A stretch of 64,000 nt of DNA from Hymenobacter wooponensis (GTDB taxonomy: Bacteria > Bacteroidota > Bacteroidia > Cytophagales > Hymenobacteraceae), in NCBI RefSeq assembly GCF_004745865.1, contig NZ_SRKZ01000004.1:186001-250000 (forward strand), read 5' to 3'. The notes beneath the pieces were generated by a model. It worked only from the letters and a program-made list of their open reading frames with translations, did no database searches and had not been told where the DNA came from. The position numbers were made by a program, and so were the translations under genes. This document shows, in pieces, positions 1-7,714 of this stretch (positions are counted from its first letter, which is position 1; each line of letters starts with the position of its first letter).

Positions 1-582
1 CGCCACCATCACCCGGCTCTTAATCAGCGTGAGATGCGGGCCCTCACCGACCGCATCCACGACTTGCTGCTGGAGCGTGCCCGCGACGCTCGGGAGTTCT
101 ACCTAGCTACTCTTGCCGCCGATGAGGTTCCTGATTCAGTGCCGCCTACCCGTGACCAACACGGCCACCTGCACCATTTTGTGCAAGGCGTTTGGCAGCA
201 GTTTCATCCTGAGTCGCCGGTTACGGAGGAGTACTGGAACGAGCACCGGGAGCAACACCTTTCTACCCTACGCCAAATTCAGGAAACATTCACTTCCCTC
301 TCTGAGCACCGGGAGCAGCGGGCGGCAGGCCTAGAGCCGCATCAGCACCTGCCAGTATTGCCACTTCAGCTGTTTCTGCGCTACAACGCCGAGGCCAAGG
401 AGCCGTTCCGGGCACTGGTGGTGTTTCTAGGCCAGTACAACCTCGATAGAGTAGCCGAAACGCGCGCCATGCAATCTGCCGACCCCGAGCTGGTGCGCAC
501 CTTCATCAGTATGTTCGAAAGCCTCACCAGCCTCGACGACCACCCTGGTTACCAGGAGCTTCGGCGGCAGCTCCCACTGTAA
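1..582 (+). CDS. Hypothetical protein, 5' end outside the window
   Basis: I do not recognise this protein. The reading frame is open to the first base of the window, so the ATG at 34 (182 residues to the stop) may be internal and the gene may begin upstream. The visible part is soluble, without signal peptide or membrane segment, rich in Glu, Arg, His and Leu, and looks all-helical. It has an aromatic/His stretch around residues 45-70 and ends in RRQLPL. No catalytic motif is visible. The next gene starts 124 bp downstream on the same strand. Function unknown. Confidence 0.6.
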   Translation, partial: RHHHPALNQREMRALTDRIHDLLLERARDAREFYLATLAADEVPDSVPPTRDQHGHLHHFVQGVWQQFHPESPVTEEYWNEHREQHLSTLRQIQETFTSLSEHREQRAAGLEPHQHLPVLPLQLFLRYNAEAKEPFRALVVFLGQYNLDRVAETRAMQSADPELVRTFISMFESLTSLDDHPGYQELRRQLPL

Positions 583-706
583 GCCGGAAAAGAGTTTATT
601 TACGAAGCCTGCTGTTCAAATCCAGCCTGAGCGGAAGCACCGTACGCATTCTGCTGGGGCTCACCCCAGCCGCCACCTCCTATCGTATCCTCTAAATCCC
701 CCTGGT

Positions 707-1405
707 ATGCATAAATATATTGCCGAAGTGCTCGGTACGTTCGCAATTATCTTCTGCGGCACTGGTGCTATTATTATCAACCAGGAAAGCCATGGGGCCA
801 TAACGCACGTAGGCATTGCCATCACGTTTGGGCTAATAGTCACCTCCATGATCTATGCTCTAGGCACTATTTCGGGAGCTCATTTTAACCCGGCCGTTTC
901 CATCGCTTTTACCGTGGCCCGAAAATTCCCCGCACGAGAGCTGCTGCCTTATATCGTTAGTCAGGCAATAGGGGCTATTTTGGCCAGCGCGGTGCTGCGG
1001 TATTTGTTTCCAGCTAATGAACTGCTGGGCGGCACTATGCCCGCCGGGACGGAGGCTCAATCCTTTATTTTGGAGTTCATTCTGACCTATTTCCTGATGC
1101 TGGTCATCATGAATGTGGCCTACGGCTCCAAGGAGCAGGGCTTATTCGCCGGCCTAGCCATTGGGGGAGTGGTGCTGCTGGAAGCCATGTTTGCGGGGCC
1201 TATTTGCGGCGCCTCCATGAACCCGGCCCGCTCCTTATCTCCAGCGCTGGTATCGGGGCACTTGGAGCATCTGTGGCTGTACTTGGTAGCGCCAACGCTT
1301 GGGGCAGTAGGTGCGGTGCTTACCTGGAAGTACCTTACTACTTCTGTGCAGACTGCTGCAGTTTCAGCAGCAGAGGTAGCTGAGCCGGTAAATATCACGG
1401 CATAA
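707..1405 (+). CDS. MIP-family channel protein (aquaporin, NIP-like)
   Basis: Inner-membrane channel for water or small neutral solutes such as glycerol or undissociated metalloid acids. The 232 residues are the usual MIP length and contain six hydrophobic segments plus two half-helices. Both signature motifs are present: HFNPAVS at about 60-65 and SMNPARS at about 170-176, with the selectivity-filter Arg directly after the second NPA. The wording GAHFNPAVSIAF and GASMNPARSLSPA resembles nodulin-26-like proteins and their bacterial relatives more than AqpZ, so metalloid or glycerol transport is as likely as water (inference). No arsenic or glycerol gene is adjacent. It is followed by a 187-bp gap and appears monocistronic. 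Confidence 0.9.
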   Translation: MHKYIAEVLGTFAIIFCGTGAIIINQESHGAITHVGIAITFGLIVTSMIYALGTISGAHFNPAVSIAFTVARKFPARELLPYIVSQAIGAILASAVLRYLFPANELLGGTMPAGTEAQSFILEFILTYFLMLVIMNVAYGSKEQGLFAGLAIGGVVLLEAMFAGPICGASMNPARSLSPALVSGHLEHLWLYLVAPTLGAVGAVLTWKYLTTSVQTAAVSAAEVAEPVNITA

Positions 1406-1592
1406 TCTACCCTAGGCCACCTCTTCCCGCCCTATCACATCCGGATAGGTGCGGGCCGCGGGTTAAGGGGTAAAGTGCTATGCTCGAGCTGAACGCTGCC
1501 ACTGCCTTGTATACACCTCAAGTATCTACGGCGGGAGGAATCGCAGATACAGCCTATATTTAAGGCCTTCTCATTTTTTTCACTCCGCCTGC

Positions 1593-2993
1593 ATGGCCGC
1601 TCCCATCACCTCCTCTCCCACCACGGCATCTAGCACCACCCGCTCCTACGCCGGGCCTATGGTGCTGATGACCACCCTGTTCTTCCTATTCGGGGCCGTC
1701 ACCAACTTCAACGACGTGCTGATGCCCTACCTCAAGGACGTCTGCCAGCTCACCGACTTGCAGTCGTCGGCGGTGCAATCGGCGTTTTTCGGGGCATACT
1801 TCCTCATGTCGCTGCCGGCGGGCCGGCTCCTGGAAAAGCTAGGCTTTAAGCGCGGCATTGTGCTAGGCCTGTTGGTGATGGGACTAGGCGCGCTGCTGTT
1901 TGTACCGGCTGCAAACTCCCGCACGTTTGGGCTGTTCCTGCTGGCGCTAAGCTTGCTGGGTGCTGGCATTACGTTGCTGCAGGTGGCGGCTAACCCCTAC
2001 GTTTCAGTGCTGGGGCCAGCGCGCACCGCAGCTAGCCGGGTAAGTATTGTGGGCGTAGCCAATGGCTTGGGCGGCACCATCTCGCCGCTTATTGGTGGCC
2101 TGATTCTATTTGGGGGTTCAGCAGTGCTGAAAGCCCGCCTAGCGCAGCTGCCCCTAGAGGAACGCTTAACGCAGGAAGCTACCCTGGTAAAACCACTTTA
2201 CCTCGGACTGGCAGTATTTCTCGCCGTGCTAGCTGCTCTGTTTTTCTTGGTACGTCTGCCTGAAATTGAAAGCATCCCAGCTGATGAAGAAGCTGCAGCC
2301 GCTCAAGCCGCCAGTGAAACTGGTCGTAGTTCAGCCCTCAGCTTCCGCCACCTCGCGTTGGGTGTAGTAGCCATTTTCATGTACGTAGGCGTAGAAGTAG
2401 GCATTGGCTCCTTCATTATCCGTTATGGCGAATCACAGAATATCAGCCAGCTGAGTGGCTTCACGCAAGAGTTGGTACGCGGCCTGAGCGTAGCTACCAA
2501 CTGGGCGGCCGCTCTGTTCGGCAACAACCCTGATCCTATTGATACCACCACGGGGTTCACCAAAGCCGTAGGTGCCGTACTGGTATCCTCGTACTGGTTT
2601 GGGGTGATGGTGGGCCGCATTATCGGCATTCCGCTCCTCTCACGCTTTAATGCCCGCAAGCTACTGGTAGGTGTATGCGCCGCCGGCACACTATTCGTGC
2701 TGTTGTCTATCCTAAACCATGGCGAAACGGCTTTATGGCTGGTAGTGCTGTGTGGCCTTTGCAACTCCATTATCTGGCCGGTGGTGTTCCCTTTGGCAAT
2801 TACTGGCCTAGGCAAATTCACGAAGCAAGGTTCTTCCTACTTGATTATGGCCATCGTAGGTGGCGCTATCATCCCGCCACTTATGGGCTTTATTGCCACC
2901 CATGGCGGTGGCCTACGGGTAGCATTTATGCTGCCGGCCCTCTGCTACGCTTACCTGCTGTTCTACTCCCTGCGCGGATACCAGGTACGGTAG
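1593..2993 (+). CDS. Sugar MFS transporter, FucP/GluP type
   Basis: Inner-membrane proton-coupled sugar permease of the fucose/glucose-galactose branch of the major facilitator superfamily. The 466 residues give about twelve membrane segments after a Ser/Thr-rich N-terminus. Family hallmarks are NFNDVLMPYLK at the start of TM1, the FFGAYFLMSLPAG loop, LLQVAANPYVSVLGP in TM4 and a GVANGLGGTISPLIGG stretch. A long cytoplasmic loop with an acidic/Ala-rich segment (about 228-248) separates the halves. The substrate cannot be named from sequence; L-fucose, glucose or galactose are typical. A strong hairpin terminator follows 20 bp after the stop. Confidence 0.9.
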   Translation: MAAPITSSPTTASSTTRSYAGPMVLMTTLFFLFGAVTNFNDVLMPYLKDVCQLTDLQSSAVQSAFFGAYFLMSLPAGRLLEKLGFKRGIVLGLLVMGLGALLFVPAANSRTFGLFLLALSLLGAGITLLQVAANPYVSVLGPARTAASRVSIVGVANGLGGTISPLIGGLILFGGSAVLKARLAQLPLEERLTQEATLVKPLYLGLAVFLAVLAALFFLVRLPEIESIPADEEAAAAQAASETGRSSALSFRHLALGVVAIFMYVGVEVGIGSFIIRYGESQNISQLSGFTQELVRGLSVATNWAAALFGNNPDPIDTTTGFTKAVGAVLVSSYWFGVMVGRIIGIPLLSRFNARKLLVGVCAAGTLFVLLSILNHGETALWLVVLCGLCNSIIWPVVFPLAITGLGKFTKQGSSYLIMAIVGGAIIPPLMGFIATHGGGLRVAFMLPALCYAYLLFYSLRGYQVR

Positions 2994-3013
2994 CGCTTCT
3001 ACTCTGACAGAGA

Positions 3014-3056
3014 AAGCCCGTCATCTCTTGCGCTGCGCAGGATGACGGGCTTTTTT
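3014..3056 (+). terminator. Rho-independent terminator after the sugar permease
   Basis: An 11-bp perfect stem (AAGCCCGTCAT at 3014-3024 pairing with 3042-3052) with a 17-nt loop is followed by a run of T. It ends the MFS transcript before the murB promoter region. Confidence 0.85.
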
Positions 3057-3095
3057 AATGCCGACGTTTGTCAGTGCCAGCAATAGCGAAACGGC

Positions 3096-3103
3096 TACCT
3101 TTG
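3096..3103 (+). promoter_or_regulatory. Putative -7 promoter element for murB
   Basis: TACCTTTG matches the Bacteroidota -7 consensus TAnnTTTG exactly and lies 28 bp before the murB ATG. A TTG at 3068-3070 is the nearest -33 candidate, but the 25-nt spacing is longer than the usual 19-21, so only the -7 element is supported. Confidence 0.5.
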
Positions 3104-3131
3104 CCGGTAAGTCACCTTTATTAATCCCCGT

Positions 3132-4160
3132 ATGGCTTCGGCTCCCACCCTTGAACACAACGTCTCACTTCGCCCCTATAACACGTTTGGTCTAGACGTA
3201 AAGGCGCGGCTTTTCGCCCGCTTTGCCTCCCCGGACGAGCTACGGGCCTTGCTGGCTATGCCGGAGGTACAGCAGGCGGAGAAGCTGATTCTGGGAGGTG
3301 GCAGCAACCTGCTGTTCACTCAGGATTTCGATGGCGTAGTGCTCAAGAATGAGATTCGGGGACTTGAGATTATCAGTCAGGACGAGGACAGCGCCCTGGT
3401 ACGCGCCGGGGCTGGCGAGTCGTGGCACGGCATGGTACAGTACACCCTTGATCAGGAGCTCAGCGGCATTGAAAATCTGTCTCTGATTCCCGGCACGGTG
3501 GGCGCTGCCCCTCTCCAGAACATCGGGGCCTATGGCGCAGAATTGCAGGACACGTTTGAGCAGCTCGAAGCGCTGGAAGTGCGCACCGGTCAGCTTCGCA
3601 CTTTCTCCCGCGAAGAGTGCGGCTTCGGCTATCGTGAAAGTGTGTTTAAGGGCCCCCTGAAAAACCAGTACATCGTCACCAGCGTGGTATTGCGCCTGCA
3701 TCGCCAGGCCCGAATCAACGTGAGCTACGGCGCCATTCAAACTACCTTAGAAGACTTAGGCATTGGGGGTGAGCCCACACCCCGCGACGTGAGCGAGGCC
3801 GTGATGCACATCCGCCGCAGCAAGCTCCCCGACCCCGCCCAGATTGGCAACGCCGGTTCCTTCTTCAAGAACCCCGAAATCTCTCAGCAGAAGTACGACG
3901 AGCTAAAAGCCCGCTACGCCGACCTGCCTGGTTACCCCGTGCCCGGCGGCGTGAAAGTGCCCGCGGGTTGGCTAATTGAGCAGTGCGGCTGGAAGGGCCA
4001 GCGCCGCGGCGCCCACGGCGTACATGATCGGCAGGCGCTGGTGCTGGTAAACCACGGCGGCGCCCAAGGCTCTGATATCCGCGACCTAGCCCAAGAAATC
4101 ATTGCCTCAGTGCGCGAAAAGTTTGGCATCGAGCTGCACCCCGAAGTAAACATCCTGTAA
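3132..4160 (+). CDS. murB: UDP-N-acetylenolpyruvoylglucosamine reductase
   Basis: Cytoplasmic FAD enzyme that reduces UDP-GlcNAc-enolpyruvate to UDP-MurNAc with NADPH in peptidoglycan precursor synthesis. The 342 residues match type I (E. coli-like) MurB. Visible motifs are the FAD-binding LILGGGSNLL (about 55-64), IPGTVGAAPLQNIGAYG (about 119-135), GYRESVFK, the catalytic-Ser motif GNAGSFFKNP (about 239-248), AGWLIEQCGWKG and the C-terminal HPEVNIL with the conserved Glu. The start gives the expected N-terminus (NVSLRPYNTFG). It stands alone, bounded by the upstream terminator and a large hairpin 25 bp after the stop. Confidence 0.97.
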   Translation: MASAPTLEHNVSLRPYNTFGLDVKARLFARFASPDELRALLAMPEVQQAEKLILGGGSNLLFTQDFDGVVLKNEIRGLEIISQDEDSALVRAGAGESWHGMVQYTLDQELSGIENLSLIPGTVGAAPLQNIGAYGAELQDTFEQLEALEVRTGQLRTFSREECGFGYRESVFKGPLKNQYIVTSVVLRLHRQARINVSYGAIQTTLEDLGIGGEPTPRDVSEAVMHIRRSKLPDPAQIGNAGSFFKNPEISQQKYDELKARYADLPGYPVPGGVKVPAGWLIEQCGWKGQRRGAHGVHDRQALVLVNHGGAQGSDIRDLAQEIIASVREKFGIELHPEVNIL

Positions 4161-4182
4161 GCAGCGGACCTAGAAGCACTTA

Positions 4183-4252
4183 TTATGCACAGAGCCAGGA
4201 GGCGAGGAAGTGGCCTAGAGCCTGCCCCGCCTCCTGGCTCTGTGCATTATAA
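4183..4252. repeat. Long perfect hairpin with GGCCTAG in its loop
   Basis: Arms of about 20 bp (GCACAGAGCCAGGAGGCG on the left and its complement from 4228) enclose a 23-nt loop containing GTGGCCTAGAG. It sits just after murB and could stop transcription, but there is no T tract, so it may instead be a copy of a palindromic repeat. Confidence 0.7.
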
Positions 4253-4338
4253 GCGTTATTCATGGGTGGGGTAAGCCACTGAAATTGAGTATCTAGTTGC
4301 GGGTGAATGGCGGACTACCAGAAGGTTCGCGAAATAAA

Positions 4339-4368
4339 TTGGTTGGCTTGCGCAAGTTTTTCAACCAA
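4339..4368. promoter_or_regulatory. Nested dyad upstream of the ECF sigma gene
   Basis: TTGGTTG at 4339-4345 and CAACCAA at 4362-4368 form an outer 7-bp dyad. Inside it, CTTGCGCAAG at 4347-4356 is a perfect 10-bp palindrome. The position before the sigma-factor gene suggests an operator or a leader hairpin; this is inference. Confidence 0.35.
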
Positions 4369-4394
4369 ATGGTACCTAAGTACTCGCAACCCTG

Positions 4395-5090
4395 GTGACG
4401 ACCACGGATGCGTGTTGCTGCTCGGTCACTTCTCCGAACCTTACCCCGTACGTTCTTGTGGCTCATTCGCTTCCTCTGGTTCACTGCCCTCCCGCTGCCC
4501 GTGCCCGATTACCCACTGTCTCAGCCGATGCCGAGTTGGTGGCGCACCTCCAGCAGGGCAGTGAGGCGGCTTTTCGCACCTTGGTGGAGCGCTACCAAGA
4601 CCGCATCTATCGAACGGTGCTGTCCCTGCTGAGGTCGCCGGAAGAAGCCGAAGACGTGGCGCAAGAGGTCTTTGTAGAGGTGTATCAAACGATTGGTCAA
4701 TTTCGGGGCGAAGCCGCCCTCAGCACTTGGCTTTATCAAGTGGCCACATCGCGCGCCTTGCAACACTGCCGGAAGGCCCGCGCCAAAAAGCGCTTCGCTT
4801 ACTTCAGTAGCCTGCTGGGTTTCGATAATGGCGTTCTGCACGAAGTGCGAGACCATGCACATCCCTTGGCGTTGCTAGAAGGGCAAGAGCAGCTGCAGGT
4901 TTTACAAGCGCACATTGCCCGGTTGCCCAGCCGCCAGCAAGTGGCCTTCACCCTGCGCCACGAGCAGGAGTTAACCTACGAGGAAATTGCTGCCGTGCTC
5001 CGCACCACGTTGCCCACCGTCGAATCCCTGCTTTTCCGGGCCCGGCAAACCCTCCGCAAACACCTTCAACCCCGCCCTGGCCATGTCTAA
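4395..5090 (+). CDS. ECF-type RNA polymerase sigma factor
   Basis: Extracytoplasmic-function sigma factor that directs RNA polymerase to a small regulon. Sigma region 2 is clear (AAFRTLVERYQDRIYRTV, then EDVAQEVFVEVYQTIGQF and the ALSTWLYQVATSRAL recognition part), and region 4 has a helix-turn-helix (LTYEEIAAVLRTTLPTVESL) near the C-terminus. The N-terminus is uncertain: the longest frame begins at a GTG (4395) and adds about 45 atypical residues before the conserved ADAELVAHLQQG. A GTG at 4458 is an alternative and there is no ATG nearby. Its stop overlaps the start of the next gene by 8 bp, the usual arrangement for a sigma factor and its regulator. Confidence 0.88.
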   Translation: MTTTDACCCSVTSPNLTPYVLVAHSLPLVHCPPAARARLPTVSADAELVAHLQQGSEAAFRTLVERYQDRIYRTVLSLLRSPEEAEDVAQEVFVEVYQTIGQFRGEAALSTWLYQVATSRALQHCRKARAKKRFAYFSSLLGFDNGVLHEVRDHAHPLALLEGQEQLQVLQAHIARLPSRQQVAFTLRHEQELTYEEIAAVLRTTLPTVESLLFRARQTLRKHLQPRPGHV

Positions 5091-5391
5091 TTCCCCTTTA
5101 CTCCCCGATTCTGACCAGGACTGGAGCGACTTAATGCGCCAATTACAAGCCGGGCCGCCAGCTCGCCCTCGGTCCGGCTTTTATACCCGGGTACAGGCCC
5201 GCCTCGTCGCCGATACTGCTGTAGCGCCCTCCTGGTGGCCCATGTGGTTTCACCGACCGGCCTATGCCCTGCTGCTCGGGGCGTTGCTGATTACGCTCAG
5301 CGGGGATGGCTCTGCCCTGCGCCCAGCTCAGAAAGTTGGTTCCTGCGAGAGTTGCCCTGATGAACAGCCCCAGCGGGAGCTAAAGCGCTGA
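5083..5391 (+). CDS. Small single-pass membrane protein, possible anti-sigma factor
   Basis: 102 residues starting at the ATG at 5083, which overlaps the sigma gene stop (ATGTCTAA). The N-terminal part is acidic/polar (DSDQDWSDLMRQL, then a Pro/Arg-rich stretch and FYTRVQARL), followed by one membrane segment at about residues 60-80 (YALLLGALLITL) and a short tail with two Cys (CESC) ending in RELKR. I see no zinc-binding anti-sigma (ZAS) motif. Translational coupling to the sigma factor suggests that it sequesters it at the membrane, but this is inferred from position only. A longer in-frame ORF starting at 4987 lies inside the sigma gene and is unlikely to be the true start. Confidence 0.7.
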   Translation: MSNSPLLPDSDQDWSDLMRQLQAGPPARPRSGFYTRVQARLVADTAVAPSWWPMWFHRPAYALLLGALLITLSGDGSALRPAQKVGSCESCPDEQPQRELKR

Positions 5392-5477
5392 TATATCATC
5401 CTTCAGGAAAAACAGTTCACCATAAGCCTTCCGGTTGGTGGCGCCAATGCCCTAACACCTCAACATTCTGCCCATTC

Positions 5478-5499
5478 AAGGTCTAAGGGCTTAGACCTT
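5478..5499. promoter_or_regulatory. Perfect 10-bp dyad upstream of lgt
   Basis: AAGGTCTAAG (5478-5487) and its exact complement CTTAGACCTT (5490-5499) are separated by two G. The element ends 28 bp before the lgt ATG, so it may be a repressor operator or a 5'-UTR hairpin. No T tract follows, which argues against a terminator. Confidence 0.45.
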
Positions 5500-5526
5500 C
5501 GACTCCCTCTTTTATTTGTATCGTCT

Positions 5527-6489
5527 ATGCTGCCTTTTCTTGCCGCCGTTCTTTGGGACGTTGACCCCGTCATTCACTCTTTCGGACCTTGGGCGGTAGC
5601 CGGCCACGAGGTAGGGCCCATTACGCTGCGCTGGTACGGGCTGCTGTTCATGCTGCCTTTTGTGCTGGGCACCTTCATCACCACGCACATATACCGTTCC
5701 GAGCGGGTATCGCCGCAGTGGATCGATGTGCTTACAGTGTACATGCTTATTGGCACCGTTGTGGGCGCACGGCTGGGCCACATGCTGTTCTATGACTTTG
5801 CGGCGCTGAAAGCCGACCCTATAGTGGTGTTCAAATTCTGGCAGGGTGGCCTAGCCAGCCACGGTGCCACCATCGTCATTCCGTTTGCTTGCTGGCTATT
5901 TGCCCGCAACAACAAGTTTGACTATCTGTGGGTGCTTGACCGGATTGTGATTGTAGTGGCACTGGCTGGCGCTTGCATTCGCACTGGCAACCTGATGAAC
6001 TCAGAAATCGGGGGAAAGCCCACCAACCTGCCGTGGGCCTTCCTTTTCCCTCGCGACACTGACCATTTGATTCAGGGCGTGGCCGTACCACGCCATCCTA
6101 CCCAAATTTACGAGGCCCTGTTTTGCGTGTTTCTGCTAGTGCTACTCTACTCGATGTGGAACCGAACCAGGGAGCGTACCCCGCGCGGGCAGCTGTTAGG
6201 CCTGTTTATGCTGCTATTATTTACCCAGCGTTTTCTAGGTGAATACCTGAAAGAAAACCAAGTGGCCTTTGAGAACGGCCACTTGCTCAACCAAGGCCAG
6301 CTGCTGAGCATTCCGTTTATCTTTATCGGTATCTGGGTGCTGTGGAGGGCAGGCAAAGACCCCGAAAACCCTTACGGCTACGCTCCGCGCGACTTAGGCA
6401 AGGAAGGCGACCCGAAGCCGTTACCCAAAGTCGTGAGCAAACAATTTGGTTTCAACCAACCTGCACACGAAGTCCCGCACGCGAGCTAG
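5527..6489 (+). CDS. lgt: Prolipoprotein diacylglyceryl transferase
   Basis: Inner-membrane enzyme that moves diacylglycerol from phosphatidylglycerol to the lipobox Cys of prolipoproteins, the first step of lipoprotein maturation. The 320 residues give about seven membrane segments. Family motifs are RWYGLLFMLPF near residue 35, GARLGHMLFYD with the essential His, GNLMNSEIGGKPT (the Lgt signature, usually GNFINGE) and HPTQIYEALF. A polar C-terminal tail of about 50 residues follows the last membrane helix. It is preceded by a gap with a perfect dyad and followed by a hairpin, so it is probably transcribed alone. Confidence 0.96.
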   Translation: MLPFLAAVLWDVDPVIHSFGPWAVAGHEVGPITLRWYGLLFMLPFVLGTFITTHIYRSERVSPQWIDVLTVYMLIGTVVGARLGHMLFYDFAALKADPIVVFKFWQGGLASHGATIVIPFACWLFARNNKFDYLWVLDRIVIVVALAGACIRTGNLMNSEIGGKPTNLPWAFLFPRDTDHLIQGVAVPRHPTQIYEALFCVFLLVLLYSMWNRTRERTPRGQLLGLFMLLLFTQRFLGEYLKENQVAFENGHLLNQGQLLSIPFIFIGIWVLWRAGKDPENPYGYAPRDLGKEGDPKPLPKVVSKQFGFNQPAHEVPHAS

Positions 6490-6515
6490 GGATGTGTACA
6501 TGTAAGCGGGATGCC

Positions 6516-6557
6516 TCACTCGGTGCCAATAAACCACAATTTATCAGCACCGAGTGA
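6516..6557. terminator. Hairpin between convergent lgt and rlmF
   Basis: An 11-bp perfect stem (TCACTCGGTGC at 6516-6526 and its complement at 6547-6557) with a 20-nt loop lies between the two converging genes. There is no clear T tract, so it is at best a weak bidirectional terminator. Confidence 0.5.
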
Positions 6558-6599
6558 ACTGGTGGCACATTGATCCGCAAGGGCATTTAAGTTTTCCGT

Positions 6600-7538
6600 C
6601 TAGGCCACTGGCTTCCAGCGGCGCTGAGCCCAAGCCTGGCGCTGCTCATCATCTTGGAACGTCCAGGCTACTACGCGGCTGGTTTTCTGACCCTGCTTCA
6701 TTTCGATGGTGCGGATAGAGCCCTCCTCAACCCCGGCTTTCTGCAGGAAGTAATAGGCGCTACGCAATGTTTCCTTCTTGGAAATGAGGATGGAAAACCA
6801 CAGCACCCGCGCGGCCAGCGGCACGCTCTGCTCCACAAACCGGCGCAAGAAACCTTCTTCGCCCCCTTCGCACCACAGCTCCGTATTCTGTCCCCCGAAG
6901 TTCAGCACTGGCTCCGGCGACTTCGCATAGCCCAGGTTACGCCCTTTGCGGCGACTACCGGCGGCGGCATCAGCGGCCGAAGCGTGAAACGGCGGATTGC
7001 ACATCACTAGGTCAAACTCCTCGCGCGGCTTCACAATCCCTTCAAACACAAAGGCGGCGTGACTTTGCTGGCGTATCTCCACCCGTGCGGCCAACTTGGG
7101 ATTGACGGCCACCATTGTTCTAGCCGATTTCAAGGCCACCGGATCAATTTCTGAACCCACGAACCGCCAGCCGTAGGCCTGGGACCCAATGATGGGGTAC
7201 ACACAATTGGCTCCCACGCCTACATCCAGCACGTGCACGGCCTTGTCGCGCGGTACTAGGCCACTATGGTCAGCGGCCAGCAGGTCAGCAGCGTAGTGAA
7301 TGTAGTCGGCACGGCCGGGAATGGGAGGGCACAGGTAGCCCGCGGGCACGTCCCAGGAAGCCACGCCGTAGAACTGCTTCAGCAACGCCCGGTTCAGCGC
7401 CTTCACGGCCGCCGGGTTGGCAAAGTCGATGCTGCTGTCGCCGGTTGGGTTGGGCACTACGAAGGCGGCCAACTCCGGGCTAGTGCTCAGGAGCTGCGGG
7501 AAGTCGTAGCGGGCATTGTGGGGGTTGCGGGGGTGCAT
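6600..7538 (-). CDS. rlmF: 23S rRNA (adenine(1618)-N(6))-methyltransferase
   Basis: SAM-dependent methyltransferase that makes m6A at position 1618 (E. coli numbering) of 23S rRNA. The 312 residues match RlmF (YbiN). The N-terminus MHPRNPHNARYDF is characteristic, VLDVGVGAN at about 103-111 is the SAM-binding loop, and the amino-methylating motif is NPPFHAS at 181-187. A C-terminal KTSRVVAWTF is also typical. It begins 35 bp from a large inverted repeat and does not appear to share a transcript with mutS2. Confidence 0.95.
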   Translation of the reverse strand: MHPRNPHNARYDFPQLLSTSPELAAFVVPNPTGDSSIDFANPAAVKALNRALLKQFYGVASWDVPAGYLCPPIPGRADYIHYAADLLAADHSGLVPRDKAVHVLDVGVGANCVYPIIGSQAYGWRFVGSEIDPVALKSARTMVAVNPKLAARVEIRQQSHAAFVFEGIVKPREEFDLVMCNPPFHASAADAAAGSRRKGRNLGYAKSPEPVLNFGGQNTELWCEGGEEGFLRRFVEQSVPLAARVLWFSILISKKETLRSAYYFLQKAGVEEGSIRTIEMKQGQKTSRVVAWTFQDDEQRQAWAQRRWKPVA

Positions 7539-7572
7539 ATGGGCAGGGAGAACTAAAAGAGTTTAGATACGA

Positions 7573-7661
7573 ACGTCATGCTGAGTTGGTCGAAGCATCT
7601 CTACCGCTTGATAGGCTGGTTAGCCAGAGGTAGAGATGCTTCGACCAGCTCAGCATGACGT
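7573..7661. repeat. Dispersed inverted repeat (copy E)
   Basis: Arms of 33 bp (7573-7605 and 7629-7661) with one mismatch begin ACGTCATGCTGAG and continue through CGAAGCATCTCTACC, with a 23-nt loop. The same arm sequence recurs at 59811-59911 and in degenerate halves at 13300 and 50263. It lies between rlmF and mutS2. Confidence 0.85.
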
Positions 7662-7714
7662 CCCGATTTTCTTACAAACTAGTCTAGGTGATGCTAGGCC
7701 AGTCAAGGGCAAAT

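Noticed and set aside
4307..4564. Short open frames at the start of the sigma-factor region
   Set aside because: They overlap in other frames, lack domain signals and look like non-coding leader.
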